Source: Nitrospiraceae bacterium (GTDB lineage Bacteria; Nitrospirota; Nitrospiria; Nitrospirales; Nitrospiraceae). From it: a stretch of 64,000 bases of DNA. Below, in pieces: positions 1 to 8,774 of the stretch. Position 1 is the first letter of the stretch. Each line of letters starts with the position of its first letter. The translations under genes and the position numbers were made by a program. Below the pieces are notes generated by a model, which saw only the letters and a list, made by a program, of their open reading frames with translations, did no database searches and was not told the origin of the DNA. The stretch is from NCBI GenBank assembly GCA_013140715.1, contig JABFSG010000048.1, positions 1 through 64,000 of the forward strand, read 5' to 3'.

Positions 1-1
1 T

Positions 2-751
2 ATGGGCATGAACTGGTTTAAGTATTCATCGCCACAGGCCTTCCACCCGCTGGCAGGGAAGATGATTCCCTGGTTTTCCGTTGCCGCGATCGGGTTGATC
101 GTCACGGGCCTGTACATTGGATTCTTCGTGGCGCCGACGGACTTTCAGCAAGGCGACTCCTACCGCATTATTTTTGTGCATGTGCCGGCGGCTTGGATGT
201 CGATGTTCTTGTACGTCGTCATGGCCCTGTGGGCTGGCCTTGGGTTGGGGTTGAATGCCCGTCCCTCGTTCATGATGGCGCAGGCGATCGCCCCTACCGG
301 GGCGATGTTTACCTTTCTGGCATTGCTCACCGGGGCGATGTGGGGCAAACCGACCTGGGGGGCCTGGTGGGTGTGGGATGCGCGGCTCACGTCGGAATTG
401 ATTCTGTTATTTCAATATATCGGGATCATCCTGTTGCGTGCATCGATTGACGATGTGCGGCGTGCCGATCGAGCGAGTGCGGTCTTAGCACTGGTCGGGG
501 TGGTGAATGTCCCGATCATCTATTTTTCGGTAAAATGGTGGAATACCTTGCATCAAGGCGCGTCGGTGACCATCACGGAATCGAAAATGGCCACGCCGAT
601 GGTTGCCGCGATGCTGATCATGATGCTGGGATTCTGGATGTACAGTTTTGCCGTCACACTGGCCCGCATGCGTTGCGTGATTCTCGATCGTGAGCGACAG
701 CCATCGTGGGGCAAGTCGTCCACCCTGCATGACGTGGCGGAGGCGCGCTGA
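2..751 (+). CDS. ccmC: Haem exporter/handling protein CcmC
   Basis: Inner-membrane component of the system I cytochrome c maturation pathway that presents haem to CcmE. The 249-aa product is polytopic and carries the tryptophan-rich haem-handling motif WGAWWVWDARLTS (about residues 118-130). It also has the two family histidines, H60 (in IFVHVPAAW) and H184 (in TLHQGAS). Length matches the family. The ATG lies one base from the window edge, so a slightly earlier start cannot be excluded; ccmA and ccmB presumably lie upstream. The stop overlaps the ccmD start (TGATG). Confidence 0.95.
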   Translation: MGMNWFKYSSPQAFHPLAGKMIPWFSVAAIGLIVTGLYIGFFVAPTDFQQGDSYRIIFVHVPAAWMSMFLYVVMALWAGLGLGLNARPSFMMAQAIAPTGAMFTFLALLTGAMWGKPTWGAWWVWDARLTSELILLFQYIGIILLRASIDDVRRADRASAVLALVGVVNVPIIYFSVKWWNTLHQGASVTITESKMATPMVAAMLIMMLGFWMYSFAVTLARMRCVILDRERQPSWGKSSTLHDVAEAR

Positions 752-909
752 TGCAGTGGGGGAGTGCCAGTGAGTTTTTTGCCATGGGTGGGTACGGTCT
801 CTACGTCTGGGTCTCGTTCGGTGTGACGGCCCTCTGCATGTTCGGGGAGGTGCTCGCAGTCTGGCGCCGACATGCGTCGGCGGTGGCAGAGCGTCGGGAC
901 GTGTCATAG
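751..909 (+). CDS. ccmD: CcmD, small membrane subunit of haem export
   Basis: A 52-aa protein starting on the A of the ccmC stop codon. The N-terminus MQWGSASEFFAMGGYGLYVW is the usual CcmD pattern, followed by one transmembrane helix and a basic tail (AVWRRHAS). CcmD releases holo-CcmE from the CcmABC complex. Position between ccmC and ccmE, size and topology all agree with this call. Confidence 0.88.
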   Translation: MQWGSASEFFAMGGYGLYVWVSFGVTALCMFGEVLAVWRRHASAVAERRDVS

Positions 910-924
910 GAGAAGAGGGAGACA

Positions 925-1392
925 ATGAAGCCTCGGCACAAACGGTTTGTGTTCATCGGTCTCGGGCTACTCGCACTGGCAGTGGCGTCGATGTTGATCC
1001 TGAATGCGTTTCAGAGCAATCTCGTCTTCTTTTTTACGCCAACGCAGGTGGCCAATGCCGAGGTGCCGAAAGGACGCGGGTTTCGGATCGGTGGGATGGT
1101 CGAAGACGGGAGTCTCACCCGCGAGGGGGATGGCTTGACCGTCCATTTCGTGGTGACCGATTTTGCGAAGCGCGTGCCGGTGACGTTCAAAGGAATCCTG
1201 CCGGATTTGTTCAAAGAGGGAAAGGGCGTTGTGGCCCAGGGGCAACTCGGGCCTGATGGGACATTCCTCGCAAGCGAAGTGCTGGCCAAGCACGATGAAA
1301 ACTACATGCCGCCAGAAGCCGCTGACGCGTTGGCCAAAGCCAAGGCATCCGGAGCCCAACCCAGCAATACGCTTGTCGTCAATCCACGCTAG
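925..1392 (+). CDS. ccmE: Periplasmic haem chaperone CcmE
   Basis: A 155-aa protein with an N-terminal membrane anchor (about residues 8-28) and an OB-fold periplasmic domain. The covalent haem-binding histidine is H123 in [12 protein letters not shown], the family signature. CcmE carries haem from CcmC to the CcmF/H ligase. The start is preceded by a purine-rich GAAGAGGGAGA ribosome-binding region. The gene sits 15 bp after ccmD and 8 bp before ccmF. Confidence 0.96.
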   Translation: MKPRHKRFVFIGLGLLALAVASMLILNAFQSNLVFFFTPTQVANAEVPKGRGFRIGGMVEDGSLTREGDGLTVHFVVTDFAKRVPVTFKGILPDLFKEGKGVVAQGQLGPDGTFLASEVLAKHDENYMPPEAADALAKAKASGAQPSNTLVVNPR

Positions 1393-1400
1393 GAGCCACC

Positions 1401-3392
1401 ATGATTCCAGAGATCGGTCATTTTGCTTTGATTCTCGCGCTTTGTGTAGCGGTGGTGCAGGGGAGTCTTCCCATCTATGGTGCTGCAGTTGGAAACTCTG
1501 CGCTCATGTCCATAGCAAAACCGGCCGCGCGCGGGCAATTTCTCTTGGTCCTGCTGGCATTTTGTTGTCTGGGATATGCCTTCGCGGCCAAGGACTTTTC
1601 CGTGCTCTATGTCGCGGCCACTTCTAACTCTCAGCTCCCCCTTCACTATCGCCTCGCGGCCATTTGGGGCGCTCATGAGGGATCGTTACTCCTCTGGGTA
1701 TTCATTCTCACGATATGGATGGTTGCGGTCTCTTTCCTATCAGCCCATCTGCCCGAAGCGATGCGTGCCCGTATTCTTGGCGTGATGGGTTTGGTCAGCA
1801 TGGGATTTCTTCTATTCATGCTGACGGTCTCCAATCCATTCGAGCGGTTGATCCCAGCTGCATTCGATGGGCGCGATCTCAATCCCCTGTTGCAGGATCC
1901 TGGGATGGTCATACATCCACCGATGCTCTACATGGGGTATGTGGGATTCTCCGTTGCCTTCGCTTTTGCGATTGCGGCACTGTTCGGGGGAACACTGGAT
2001 GCGGCCTGGGCCCGCTGGTCACGACCCTGGACTACAGTTGCTTGGTGTTTTCTGACTATTGGCGTTGCGATGGGGAGTGGCTGGGCCTATTACGAGCTGG
2101 GTTGGGGCGGGTGGTGGTTCTGGGATCCGGTCGAAAATGCCTCCTTTATGCCTTGGTTGGCTGGAACGGCGTTGATTCACTCATTGGCAGTCACAGATAA
2201 ACGGGGCGGTTTTAAAGCCTGGAGTGTGTTGCTCGCCATTTTGGCGTTTTCCCTTAGCCTGCTCGGAACCTTTTTGGTCCGCTCCGGCGTACTGACCTCC
2301 GTGCATGCGTTTGCCACCGACCCGAAGCGGGGCTTGTTCATCCTTGTGTTCCTGGCCGTGGTGATCGGAGGCTCCCTGATGTTATACGCGTGGCGTGCGC
2401 CACGTGTGGGACTGGGTGGTGGTTTCTCTGTCATATCGCGCGAGGGGATGCTGCTGACGAATAACGTGTTACTGATTGCAGCCTTAGGGTCGGTGCTTTT
2501 GGGCACCCTGTATCCTCTATTCTTGGATGCGTTGGACCTCGGGAAAATTTCTGTAGGGCCGCCCTATTTTGACACCGTCTTTGTCCCGCTGATGACACCC
2601 GCCATCTTTTTGATGGGGATCGGCCCCCTGGCGCAGTGGAAGAAAGCCAGCCTGCCGGAACTAGCCATGCGCCTGCGTTGGGCGTTTGGGGTGAGTGTTA
2701 CAACGGCTCTGGTGCTACCGATTGTCTTGGGCCATTGGTCTCCCCTTGTCAGTCTGGGTCTCTTGTTGGCGCTCTGGATTGCGACAACGATCGCCACGGA
2801 TCTGCGTGAACGGCTGGCCCATACGGATGGAAACAGTTTCTTTGGCCGGCTGGCCTCAATGCCACGATCATATTGGGGGATGGTTGTGGCTCACTTCGGA
2901 CTCGCTTTGTTTATCACAGGCGTGACCATGGTGAAGGGCTTTGAAGTTGAGCAGGACGTCCGGATGAATGTCGGACAGACGGCTACGCTTGGCGGCTATA
3001 CTTTCCGGTTTGACGGAACCCAACAGTATAAGGGACCGAACTATGTCGCGGCGCGTGGAACAATTCACGTGAGCCAGGACGGGCACGATGTGACGGTCAT
3101 GTATCCGGAAAAACGACGATATACTGTGCAGAATCAGACCATGACCGAAGCGGCTATTTCTCCCGGGCTGTTGCGCGATCTCTATGTGTCATTAGGTGAA
3201 CCGCTCGATGACGGAGCTTGGAGCGTACGGCTCTATCACAAGCCCTTTATCGATTGGATCTGGGGCGGGTGTTTAATCATGGCAATGGGCGGTGTCTTGG
3301 CCATCAGCGATCGCCGATACCGGCTTGCGTGGCGGCGTAAAGATGTCGAGGTGCCTGCCACGACACAGATGGCTCGGCAGACAGTCTCATGA
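1401..3392 (+). CDS. ccmF: Cytochrome c haem lyase subunit CcmF
   Basis: A 663-aa polytopic inner-membrane protein with the haem-handling WWD motif (WGGWWFWDPVENASFMPW, about residues 235-252). Family blocks HPPMLYMGYVG and LLGTFLVRSGVL are also present. A periplasmic loop near the C-terminus (about residues 515-610) precedes the last helix. It is the core of the CcmF/G/H ligase that attaches haem to CxxCH motifs. The stop overlaps the ccmG ATG (ATGA). Full family length; no frameshift seen. Confidence 0.96.
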   Translation: MIPEIGHFALILALCVAVVQGSLPIYGAAVGNSALMSIAKPAARGQFLLVLLAFCCLGYAFAAKDFSVLYVAATSNSQLPLHYRLAAIWGAHEGSLLLWVFILTIWMVAVSFLSAHLPEAMRARILGVMGLVSMGFLLFMLTVSNPFERLIPAAFDGRDLNPLLQDPGMVIHPPMLYMGYVGFSVAFAFAIAALFGGTLDAAWARWSRPWTTVAWCFLTIGVAMGSGWAYYELGWGGWWFWDPVENASFMPWLAGTALIHSLAVTDKRGGFKAWSVLLAILAFSLSLLGTFLVRSGVLTSVHAFATDPKRGLFILVFLAVVIGGSLMLYAWRAPRVGLGGGFSVISREGMLLTNNVLLIAALGSVLLGTLYPLFLDALDLGKISVGPPYFDTVFVPLMTPAIFLMGIGPLAQWKKASLPELAMRLRWAFGVSVTTALVLPIVLGHWSPLVSLGLLLALWIATTIATDLRERLAHTDGNSFFGRLASMPRSYWGMVVAHFGLALFITGVTMVKGFEVEQDVRMNVGQTATLGGYTFRFDGTQQYKGPNYVAARGTIHVSQDGHDVTVMYPEKRRYTVQNQTMTEAAISPGLLRDLYVSLGEPLDDGAWSVRLYHKPFIDWIWGGCLIMAMGGVLAISDRRYRLAWRRKDVEVPATTQMARQTVS

Positions 3393-3916
3393 ATCGGTTT
3401 CTCATCCCGCTCGGGATCTTTGTCGTCGTGGTCGGTTTCCTTGGTGTCGGCCTGACGCTCAACCCGCGTGAATTGCCGTCGCCTTTAGTGGGAAAGCCGG
3501 CGCCTGAATTTTCGCTCCCGCAACTCCATGATCAGCAGAAAGTGTTGTCGACGAACGATTTGAAGGGCCAGGTATGGCTACTCAATTTCTGGGCTTCCTG
3601 GTGTGGCGGTTGTAAGACAGAGCATCCTGTCCTCATCCAGCTTGCACAATCAGGCGTCGTGCCGATCTACGGCATGGATTATAAGGACCGAAGGGAAGAA
3701 GCGTTGGCCTGGTTGAAAGAGTGGGGTAATCCCTATCCGATCGTCGCGATGGATGAGTCGGGGCGTGCCGGCATCAATTATGGTGTCTATGGCGTGCCGG
3801 AAACCTACGTAATCGATAAGGCGGGGGTTATTCGCTATAAACAGATTGGTCCGTTACGCGAGGATATTTTGCAAACGAAAATTTTGCCGCTGATCAGGGA
3901 GTTGCAGAATCAATGA
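3389..3916 (+). CDS. ccmG: Thiol:disulfide oxidoreductase CcmG/DsbE
   Basis: A 175-aa membrane-anchored thioredoxin-fold protein with one N-terminal helix (residues 5-24) and active site WASWCGGCK (C72, C75). It keeps apocytochrome CxxCH cysteines reduced. The cis-Pro region GVPETYVID and the acidic GMDYKD segment of CcmG are visible. It overlaps ccmF and ccmH by 4 bp on each side, so translation is probably coupled. Confidence 0.95.
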   Translation: MNRFLIPLGIFVVVVGFLGVGLTLNPRELPSPLVGKPAPEFSLPQLHDQQKVLSTNDLKGQVWLLNFWASWCGGCKTEHPVLIQLAQSGVVPIYGMDYKDRREEALAWLKEWGNPYPIVAMDESGRAGINYGVYGVPETYVIDKAGVIRYKQIGPLREDILQTKILPLIRELQNQ

Positions 3917-4380
3917 GGTGGCTGTACTTAGTAGTCGTCCTTCTCTTCCCGGGTCTTGCTGCGGCGGCTTATGAAGCCAGCCCGCTTGCTGAGAACCCTC
4001 AGGTTGAAGCGCGGTTAAAAGCTCTCGCTGTAGAGCTTCGCTGCCTGGTTTGCCAGAACCAGACGCTGGCCGATTCGAACGCGCCATTGGCCGAAGACCT
4101 GCGCCGAGAAGTTCGTGAAATGATCGTTAAAGATATGAGCGACAAGGAGATTATTGATTTTCTCGTCACACGGTATGGAGATTTTGTCTTATATCGTCCT
4201 CCTCTCAAGACCTCAACCACCTTGCTCTGGGTGGGACCCTTCCTCCTGCTGATCGGAGGCGCGACGGCATTGGTATTTGCGCTACGCAGGAGACAGAGAA
4301 AGTTGACCGAGGTGTCATTGTCGGAAGCAGAGCATAACCGTGTTGCACAAATGCTCTCCGAAGGAGCGAATCGCCCTTGA
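3913..4380 (+). CDS. ccmH: Cytochrome c biogenesis protein CcmH (NrfF-type)
   Basis: A 155-aa protein with a signal sequence (residues 1-19), the LRCLVCQNQ redox motif (C44, C47), the three-helix CcmH domain, a membrane helix (about residues 103-122) and a short basic tail. It works with CcmG to reduce and present apocytochrome c. It matches the N-terminal half of E. coli CcmH; the TPR half is the separate ccmI downstream. Confidence 0.95.
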   Translation: MRWLYLVVVLLFPGLAAAAYEASPLAENPQVEARLKALAVELRCLVCQNQTLADSNAPLAEDLRREVREMIVKDMSDKEIIDFLVTRYGDFVLYRPPLKTSTTLLWVGPFLLLIGGATALVFALRRRQRKLTEVSLSEAEHNRVAQMLSEGANRP

Positions 4381-6053
4381 CCATTCTATTCTGGATTATC
4401 GCATCGACGATGACCGTGCTTGTCCTCGGTCTTCTGTTGTGGCCACTGCTAAGCCGTAAGGCGGTCATTGCAAAAGGAGAGGAAGAAAAGACTCTGTCTA
4501 TTTACCGACAGCAGTTCGCAGAATTAGGGCAGGACCGCGCAAATGGTGTGCTGACCGACGAACTGTACCAACAAGCACGACGTGAGCTTGAACGTCGTTT
4601 GTTGGAAGAGACTGGGACGACGGAGCCGACACCTAAAATAGCTCGGCAGCAACTGCATGCCAGGCCGGTGGCGATTGCCATCGCCATCATTGTCCCGACA
4701 GTCAGTGGGTTACTCTATTGGCAAATTGGGAATCCGCTCGCGATGACAGAGCCGTCTGCTGCCTCGCTGTCTGCGCAAGGGGGAGCAGAGGACGGGAGTC
4801 CGTTCTCCGATGGGCTTGGTCCGTTGATCGAACGGCTCAAACAGAAAATGGAGCAGAATCCGAATGATGGTACGGGCTGGGCATTGCTCGCTCGTTCATA
4901 TATGGGAATGGGGCGCCATGCCGAAGCCGCACTGGCTTACGAAAACGCCACAAAACTGATCCCAGATGATGCCCAGCTACTTGCCGATTATGCAGATGCC
5001 ATGGGGGTCTTGCATGGTCGTAAGCTGGAAGGAAGGCCTGAGGCTTTGATCCAACAGGCGCTGAAGATCGATCCTCGCAATGTGAAGGCACTGATGTTGG
5101 CCGGGACCGTAGCGTTCAACCGAAAGGATTTCGGGCGTGCCGCTAAGGATTGGGAGCTGGCTCGTGTGAATCTCCCCGTGGATGTAGATCCTGAGATGAT
5201 GCAGCAATTGGTGGCTGCGATCGAAGAGGCCAAGAGCCACCTTGGGGGCGGCCGAGAGATGGTGCGTATGGATACGGAACCGGCAGCGCCAGCTCAGCCA
5301 GCCAAACAGTCCGGACAGCCGCGTGCAATTAGAGGCACGATCACCATGGCACCGAGCCTCGCCGGCAAGGGGGCTCCGACGGACACGTTGTTTGTGTTTG
5401 CCCGCCAGATGAATGGGCCGCCGATGCCTGTGGCGATTGTGCGTGCAACAAAAAAAGATTTGCCCTTTACATTCCAACTCGATGACTCGACCAGCCCGAT
5501 GCCTTCCAGGAAACTTTCCAGCGCAGGCCCTGTGGTGATTGTTGCCCGTCTATCGAAGTCTGGCCAGGCCATGCCCCAGGGTGGAGATCTAGAGGGGACC
5601 AGTCAGCCGATAGAATCCGGAGGGGAGGGGATTACAATTGTCATCGATCACGAGAGGATGGATAAGGAATCTGCAGCACCGGCTCCGCAAGCCAGCCAAA
5701 TGGCGCAGCCTCGTGCGATCAGAGGTACGGTGACTATGTCGCCGAGTCTGGCCGGCAAAGCCTCCGCGACAGATACGTTGTTTGTCTTTGCCCGTGAGAT
5801 GAGTGGGCCACCGATGCCTGTGGCGATCGTGCGTGCAACAAAAAAAGATTTGCCTTTTACATTCCAACTCGATGACTCGACCAGCCCGATGCCTTCCAGG
5901 AAACTTTCCAGCGCAGGCCCTGTGGTGATTGTTGCCCGTCTATCGAAGTCTGGTCAGGCCATGCCCCAGAGTGGAGATTTAGAGGGGACCAGTCAGCCGA
6001 TACAATCTGGAATGGATGGGATTAACATCGTTATCGATCGTGAAAGACCTTGA
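4377..6053 (+). CDS. ccmI: CcmI/CycH apocytochrome c chaperone with a duplicated C-terminal domain
   Basis: A 558-aa protein starting at TTG in a TTGA overlap with ccmH, with AAGGAG at 4361-4366. Order: membrane helix (about 5-22), the CcmI N-terminal region (IYRQQFAEL...), second helix (about 97-115), and TPR repeats (about 150-300). Two copies of the CcmI C-terminal beta domain follow, at about 315-422 and 445-557 (each RAIRG...PSLAGK...DTLFVFAR...LSKSGQAMPQ...DLEGTSQP). CcmI normally has one such domain. At DNA level the copies are offset by 390 bp and almost identical over about 5440-5610 against 5830-6000, which suggests recent duplication or gene conversion. CcmI binds apocytochromes and delivers them to the ligase. 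Confidence 0.93.
   Translation: MTILFWIIASTMTVLVLGLLLWPLLSRKAVIAKGEEEKTLSIYRQQFAELGQDRANGVLTDELYQQARRELERRLLEETGTTEPTPKIARQQLHARPVAIAIAIIVPTVSGLLYWQIGNPLAMTEPSAASLSAQGGAEDGSPFSDGLGPLIERLKQKMEQNPNDGTGWALLARSYMGMGRHAEAALAYENATKLIPDDAQLLADYADAMGVLHGRKLEGRPEALIQQALKIDPRNVKALMLAGTVAFNRKDFGRAAKDWELARVNLPVDVDPEMMQQLVAAIEEAKSHLGGGREMVRMDTEPAAPAQPAKQSGQPRAIRGTITMAPSLAGKGAPTDTLFVFARQMNGPPMPVAIVRATKKDLPFTFQLDDSTSPMPSRKLSSAGPVVIVARLSKSGQAMPQGGDLEGTSQPIESGGEGITIVIDHERMDKESAAPAPQASQMAQPRAIRGTVTMSPSLAGKASATDTLFVFAREMSGPPMPVAIVRATKKDLPFTFQLDDSTSPMPSRKLSSAGPVVIVARLSKSGQAMPQSGDLEGTSQPIQSGMDGINIVIDRERP
5436..6005 (+). repeat. In-frame tandem duplication (390-bp period) inside ccmI
   Basis: The segment around 5436-5615 recurs at about 5826-6005 with only a few base differences. 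Landmarks such as GCGTGCAACAAAAAAAGATT at 5441-5460 and 5831-5850 are exactly 390 bp (130 codons) apart. The flanking parts of each unit are more diverged. A third, more diverged copy lies in the next gene (about 6500-6710). Confidence 0.9.
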
Positions 6054-6183
6054 TACTGAGAAGTCCACTAGTTGTGCCTTCTATTCCCTGTACGTTACGA
6101 TAATTCCTATCCGCTGATCCAGCACGTATCAGTCGAGTGCTCTGCGTATTGCGGTAAGCGATACGATTTTTGAGCAAGTCCAC

Positions 6184-6215
6184 TTGACATCCTCCAATAT
6201 ATGCTGAGATATATG
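6184..6215 (+). promoter_or_regulatory. Candidate promoter for the secreted CcmI-domain gene; resembles the haoA promoter
   Basis: A perfect TTGACA (6184-6189) is followed by AATATATGCTGAGATATATGCGCG. The same arrangement, TTGACATC...AATATATGCTGCGATATAC.ATGCGCG, lies upstream of haoA at 6884-6920. The -10 here is less clear: AGATAT after 17 bp or TATATG after 20 bp. The shared block suggests that both genes are expressed together. Confidence 0.5.
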
Positions 6216-6286
6216 CGCGCTGTTCGCTAAAGGATACGTTCACTCAAGACGATAATGCTGTGTCTTAACATACGGGGAGTACGCTC

Positions 6287-6742
6287 ATGGTCGACAAATT
6301 TTGGCTGGGATGTGGTTTTGTGGTTTGCGGTGCCTTGTTCGCTGCGGCAGTGCCAGTATATGCAGAAGCTCCTGCATCCGCCAGGCTAGTCGGACAGTCG
6401 CTTGCGATTAGCGGCAAGGTTACGATAGCGCCGAGCCTGGCTGGGAAGGGGTCTGCGACAGACACATTGTTTGTGTTTGCCCGCGAGGCGAATGGCCCAC
6501 CAATGCCAGTAGCCATTGTGCGGGCGACAAGAAAGGATCTGCCCTTCACATTTCGGCTTGATGATTCGAATAGTATGATGCCCTCCAGAAAACTTTCCGA
6601 TGTGGGGACGGTTGTAATTGTGGCTCGTCTGTCCAAGTCCGGCCAAGCCATGCCGCAAAGTGGAGATCTCGAGGGAACAAGTCAGCCGGTGATGCCGGGA
6701 GCGGATGGGATCACTATCCTCATTGATCGTGAGAGACCCTAG
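6287..6742 (+). CDS. Secreted stand-alone CcmI C-terminal domain protein
   Basis: A 151-aa protein with a signal peptide (residues 1-26, cleavage near VYA/EAP) followed only by the CcmI C-terminal beta domain (about 35-150: SGKVTIAPSLAGKG...DTLFVFAREANGPPMP...DLEGTSQP). There are no TPRs and no membrane anchor after cleavage. Its first 21 residues closely match those of HaoA (M-x-x-KFWL-x-CG-x-VVCG), so the two genes share promoter region and signal sequence. It lies between ccmI and haoA. Family knowledge suggests apocytochrome binding; a dedicated periplasmic chaperone for HAO or its partner cytochromes is inference. The RBS is GGGGAG (6274-6279). Confidence 0.8.
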   Translation: MVDKFWLGCGFVVCGALFAAAVPVYAEAPASARLVGQSLAISGKVTIAPSLAGKGSATDTLFVFAREANGPPMPVAIVRATRKDLPFTFRLDDSNSMMPSRKLSDVGTVVIVARLSKSGQAMPQSGDLEGTSQPVMPGADGITILIDRERP

Positions 6743-6883
6743 CGACGAAAAAAATATAGACGTTCTCTTTTTCATCTGATGTCCGGTTACTTCTCGCAAA
6801 GCTTGGTTATGAATTCTGATGGCCGAAAATTTGCATATTTCGAAAATAGATGCATATTTTTTCTACTAAACCCACTTAATATA

Positions 6884-6912
6884 TTGACATCGAATATATG
6901 CTGCGATATACA
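6884..6912 (+). promoter_or_regulatory. Candidate sigma-70-type promoter of the hao operon
   Basis: TTGACA (6884-6889), a 17-bp spacer and TATACA (6907-6912) give a near-consensus promoter. It leaves a leader of about 125 nt before haoA. An A+T-rich stretch lies just upstream (6820-6880). The 300-bp gap 6743-7042 holds nothing else recognised. Confidence 0.6.
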
Positions 6913-7042
6913 TGCGCGGCACGCTAATTAGTAACCGCTAATAAACCATTGTAAGTCTAAATGCACGCAGATGCGAAGGCAGGATCATTAGAAAACGGTT
7001 TGACAAAGAAGTCGGGTAATTATCATCAGTAGGAGGGGTAAT

Positions 7043-8752
7043 ATGACCAATAAATTCTGGTTGCGATGTGGGGTGGTGGTCTGCGGCCTGTTGCTGGCAG
7101 CTACGGCGCAAGCCAACTTCCCCAGCGTCCCCAAGGAAACCTACGACGCGCTGAAGTTGGATCGGTCTGCCGATCCGAAGCAGTTGCATGAGGCCTTGGT
7201 GAAGCGGTATCTGGATCCGGCCCAAGGGGCGGGCAAAGGGAAGTATGCGGAGTATTGGGAGCCGCTCCCTTTCAGTAAGTACCTCGATCCCCTCTCGTTC
7301 TACAAGCCGCCCACCACAGTGAAAGATGTCGCAACGCGCGAACAGTGCGTGAAGTGCCACACCGATGAATCGCCGGGTTGGGTGACGCTGTGGAAGAAGA
7401 GCAGTCACGCCAATCTGGACAAGATTCGCAAGCTCACCCCGAAAGACGATACCTTCTACAAGAAGGCGAAGTTGGAGGAAATCGAGACGAACTTGCGCTC
7501 GCTGGGCAAGCTCGGGGCAAAAGAGAACTTGAAGGAAGTCGGCTGTATCGATTGTCACGTCGACATCAATACCAAGAAGGCGGCCGATCACCGGGCCGAC
7601 CTCCGGATGCCCACCGCCGATGTCTGCGGCAACTGCCATCTGCAGGAATTTGCCGAGCGTGAGTCGGAGCGGGACACGATTACCTGGCCGAAGGATCAGT
7701 GGCCCAAGGGGCGTCCCTCTCATGCGCTGGACTATCGCGCCAACGTGGAAGTGGAAGTTTACGCCGGAATGTCGCAGCGGGAAATCGCCGACGGCTGCAC
7801 GTTGTGTCACACGCAGCAGAACAAGTGCGACAACTGTCACACGCGGCATGAATTCTCGGTGGCCAACTCGCGCAAGCCAGAAGCCTGCGGCACCTGTCAC
7901 AGCGGCGCCGACCATAACAACTGGGAAGCCTACAATGGCTCGCAGCATGGTCTCGGCTACCAGGAAGATAAGAAGAACTGGAACTTCAATGTGCAGCTGA
8001 AGGATGCGGTGGCCAAGGGCGGACAGAGCTATCCAACCTGCCAGAGCTGCCACATGGAGTATCAGGGGAAGTACACGCATAACGTCGTGCGGAAAGTCCG
8101 CTGGGCGAACTATCCTTTCGTGCCAGGGATTCGCGAGAACATTAAGACCGATTGGGCGGACAAACGCTTGGATGCCTGGGTGAAGACCTGTACGGGCTGC
8201 CATTCGGAGCGCTTTGCCCGTGCCTATCTAGAGTTCATGGATAACGGCACCAACTCCGGCATCGATAAGTACGATGAAGCGCATAATGTTCTCCATAAGC
8301 AGTTCGAAGACGGTCTGTTAACCGGACAGAAGACGAACCGCCCGGCTCCGCCGAAGCCCGTGCCGGATGGCTTCGAGCAGTTCTTCCAGATCTATTGGTC
8401 GAAGGGGAATAACCCCTCCGCGATGGAGCTGAAGTTGTTCGAAATGGCGGAAGATCATCTCGTGCAGCTGCACGTGAGTCTGGCCCATCAATACCCAGGG
8501 TTCACCTATACGGTGGGCTGGGCCGCGATGAACCGGGCGTATGTGGAGATCATGGATGAAGACACGCAGATGAAGGAGCGCATGGCGCTGGCCGAGCGAG
8601 TCGCCAAGCTGGAGAAGACAAGGACGAGCAGTCTGTTGGACTTCGACAGCACGGACGGCAAGATCACCCTTGGGAGCGTGGGCGGCGGCATGTTGTTCGC
8701 CGGGACCCTGGCCCTGGCTGGCTGGAGCCGACGCAAGAAGAACAGACCGTAA
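7043..8752 (+). CDS. haoA: Octaheme hydroxylamine oxidoreductase
   Basis: A 569-aa periplasmic multihaem cytochrome with a signal peptide (residues 1-24) and eight CxxCH motifs (CVKCH, CIDCH, CGNCH, CTLCH, CDNCH, CGTCH, CQSCH, CTGCH). By family order the fourth haem (CTLCH) would be the P460 catalytic haem. The C-terminal block [13 protein letters not shown]...NRAYVEIMD holds the candidate cross-linking tyrosine (Y489, at the place expected from Nitrosomonas HAO). A C-terminal hydrophobic helix (about 545-562) with a basic tail suggests a membrane anchor. It oxidises hydroxylamine and passes electrons to c554/cM552. The RBS is AGGAGGGG. First gene of a four-gene operon. Confidence 0.95.
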   Translation: MTNKFWLRCGVVVCGLLLAATAQANFPSVPKETYDALKLDRSADPKQLHEALVKRYLDPAQGAGKGKYAEYWEPLPFSKYLDPLSFYKPPTTVKDVATREQCVKCHTDESPGWVTLWKKSSHANLDKIRKLTPKDDTFYKKAKLEEIETNLRSLGKLGAKENLKEVGCIDCHVDINTKKAADHRADLRMPTADVCGNCHLQEFAERESERDTITWPKDQWPKGRPSHALDYRANVEVEVYAGMSQREIADGCTLCHTQQNKCDNCHTRHEFSVANSRKPEACGTCHSGADHNNWEAYNGSQHGLGYQEDKKNWNFNVQLKDAVAKGGQSYPTCQSCHMEYQGKYTHNVVRKVRWANYPFVPGIRENIKTDWADKRLDAWVKTCTGCHSERFARAYLEFMDNGTNSGIDKYDEAHNVLHKQFEDGLLTGQKTNRPAPPKPVPDGFEQFFQIYWSKGNNPSAMELKLFEMAEDHLVQLHVSLAHQYPGFTYTVGWAAMNRAYVEIMDEDTQMKERMALAERVAKLEKTRTSSLLDFDSTDGKITLGSVGGGMLFAGTLALAGWSRRKKNRP

Positions 8753-8774
8753 CCAGTCGAGGCGCAGCGCAGAT

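Noticed and set aside
6938-8203. 421-codon open frame on the minus strand
   Set aside because: It is antisense to haoA, whose eight CxxCH motifs and RBS are unambiguous; the minus-strand product has no domain and arises from GC-biased codon positions.
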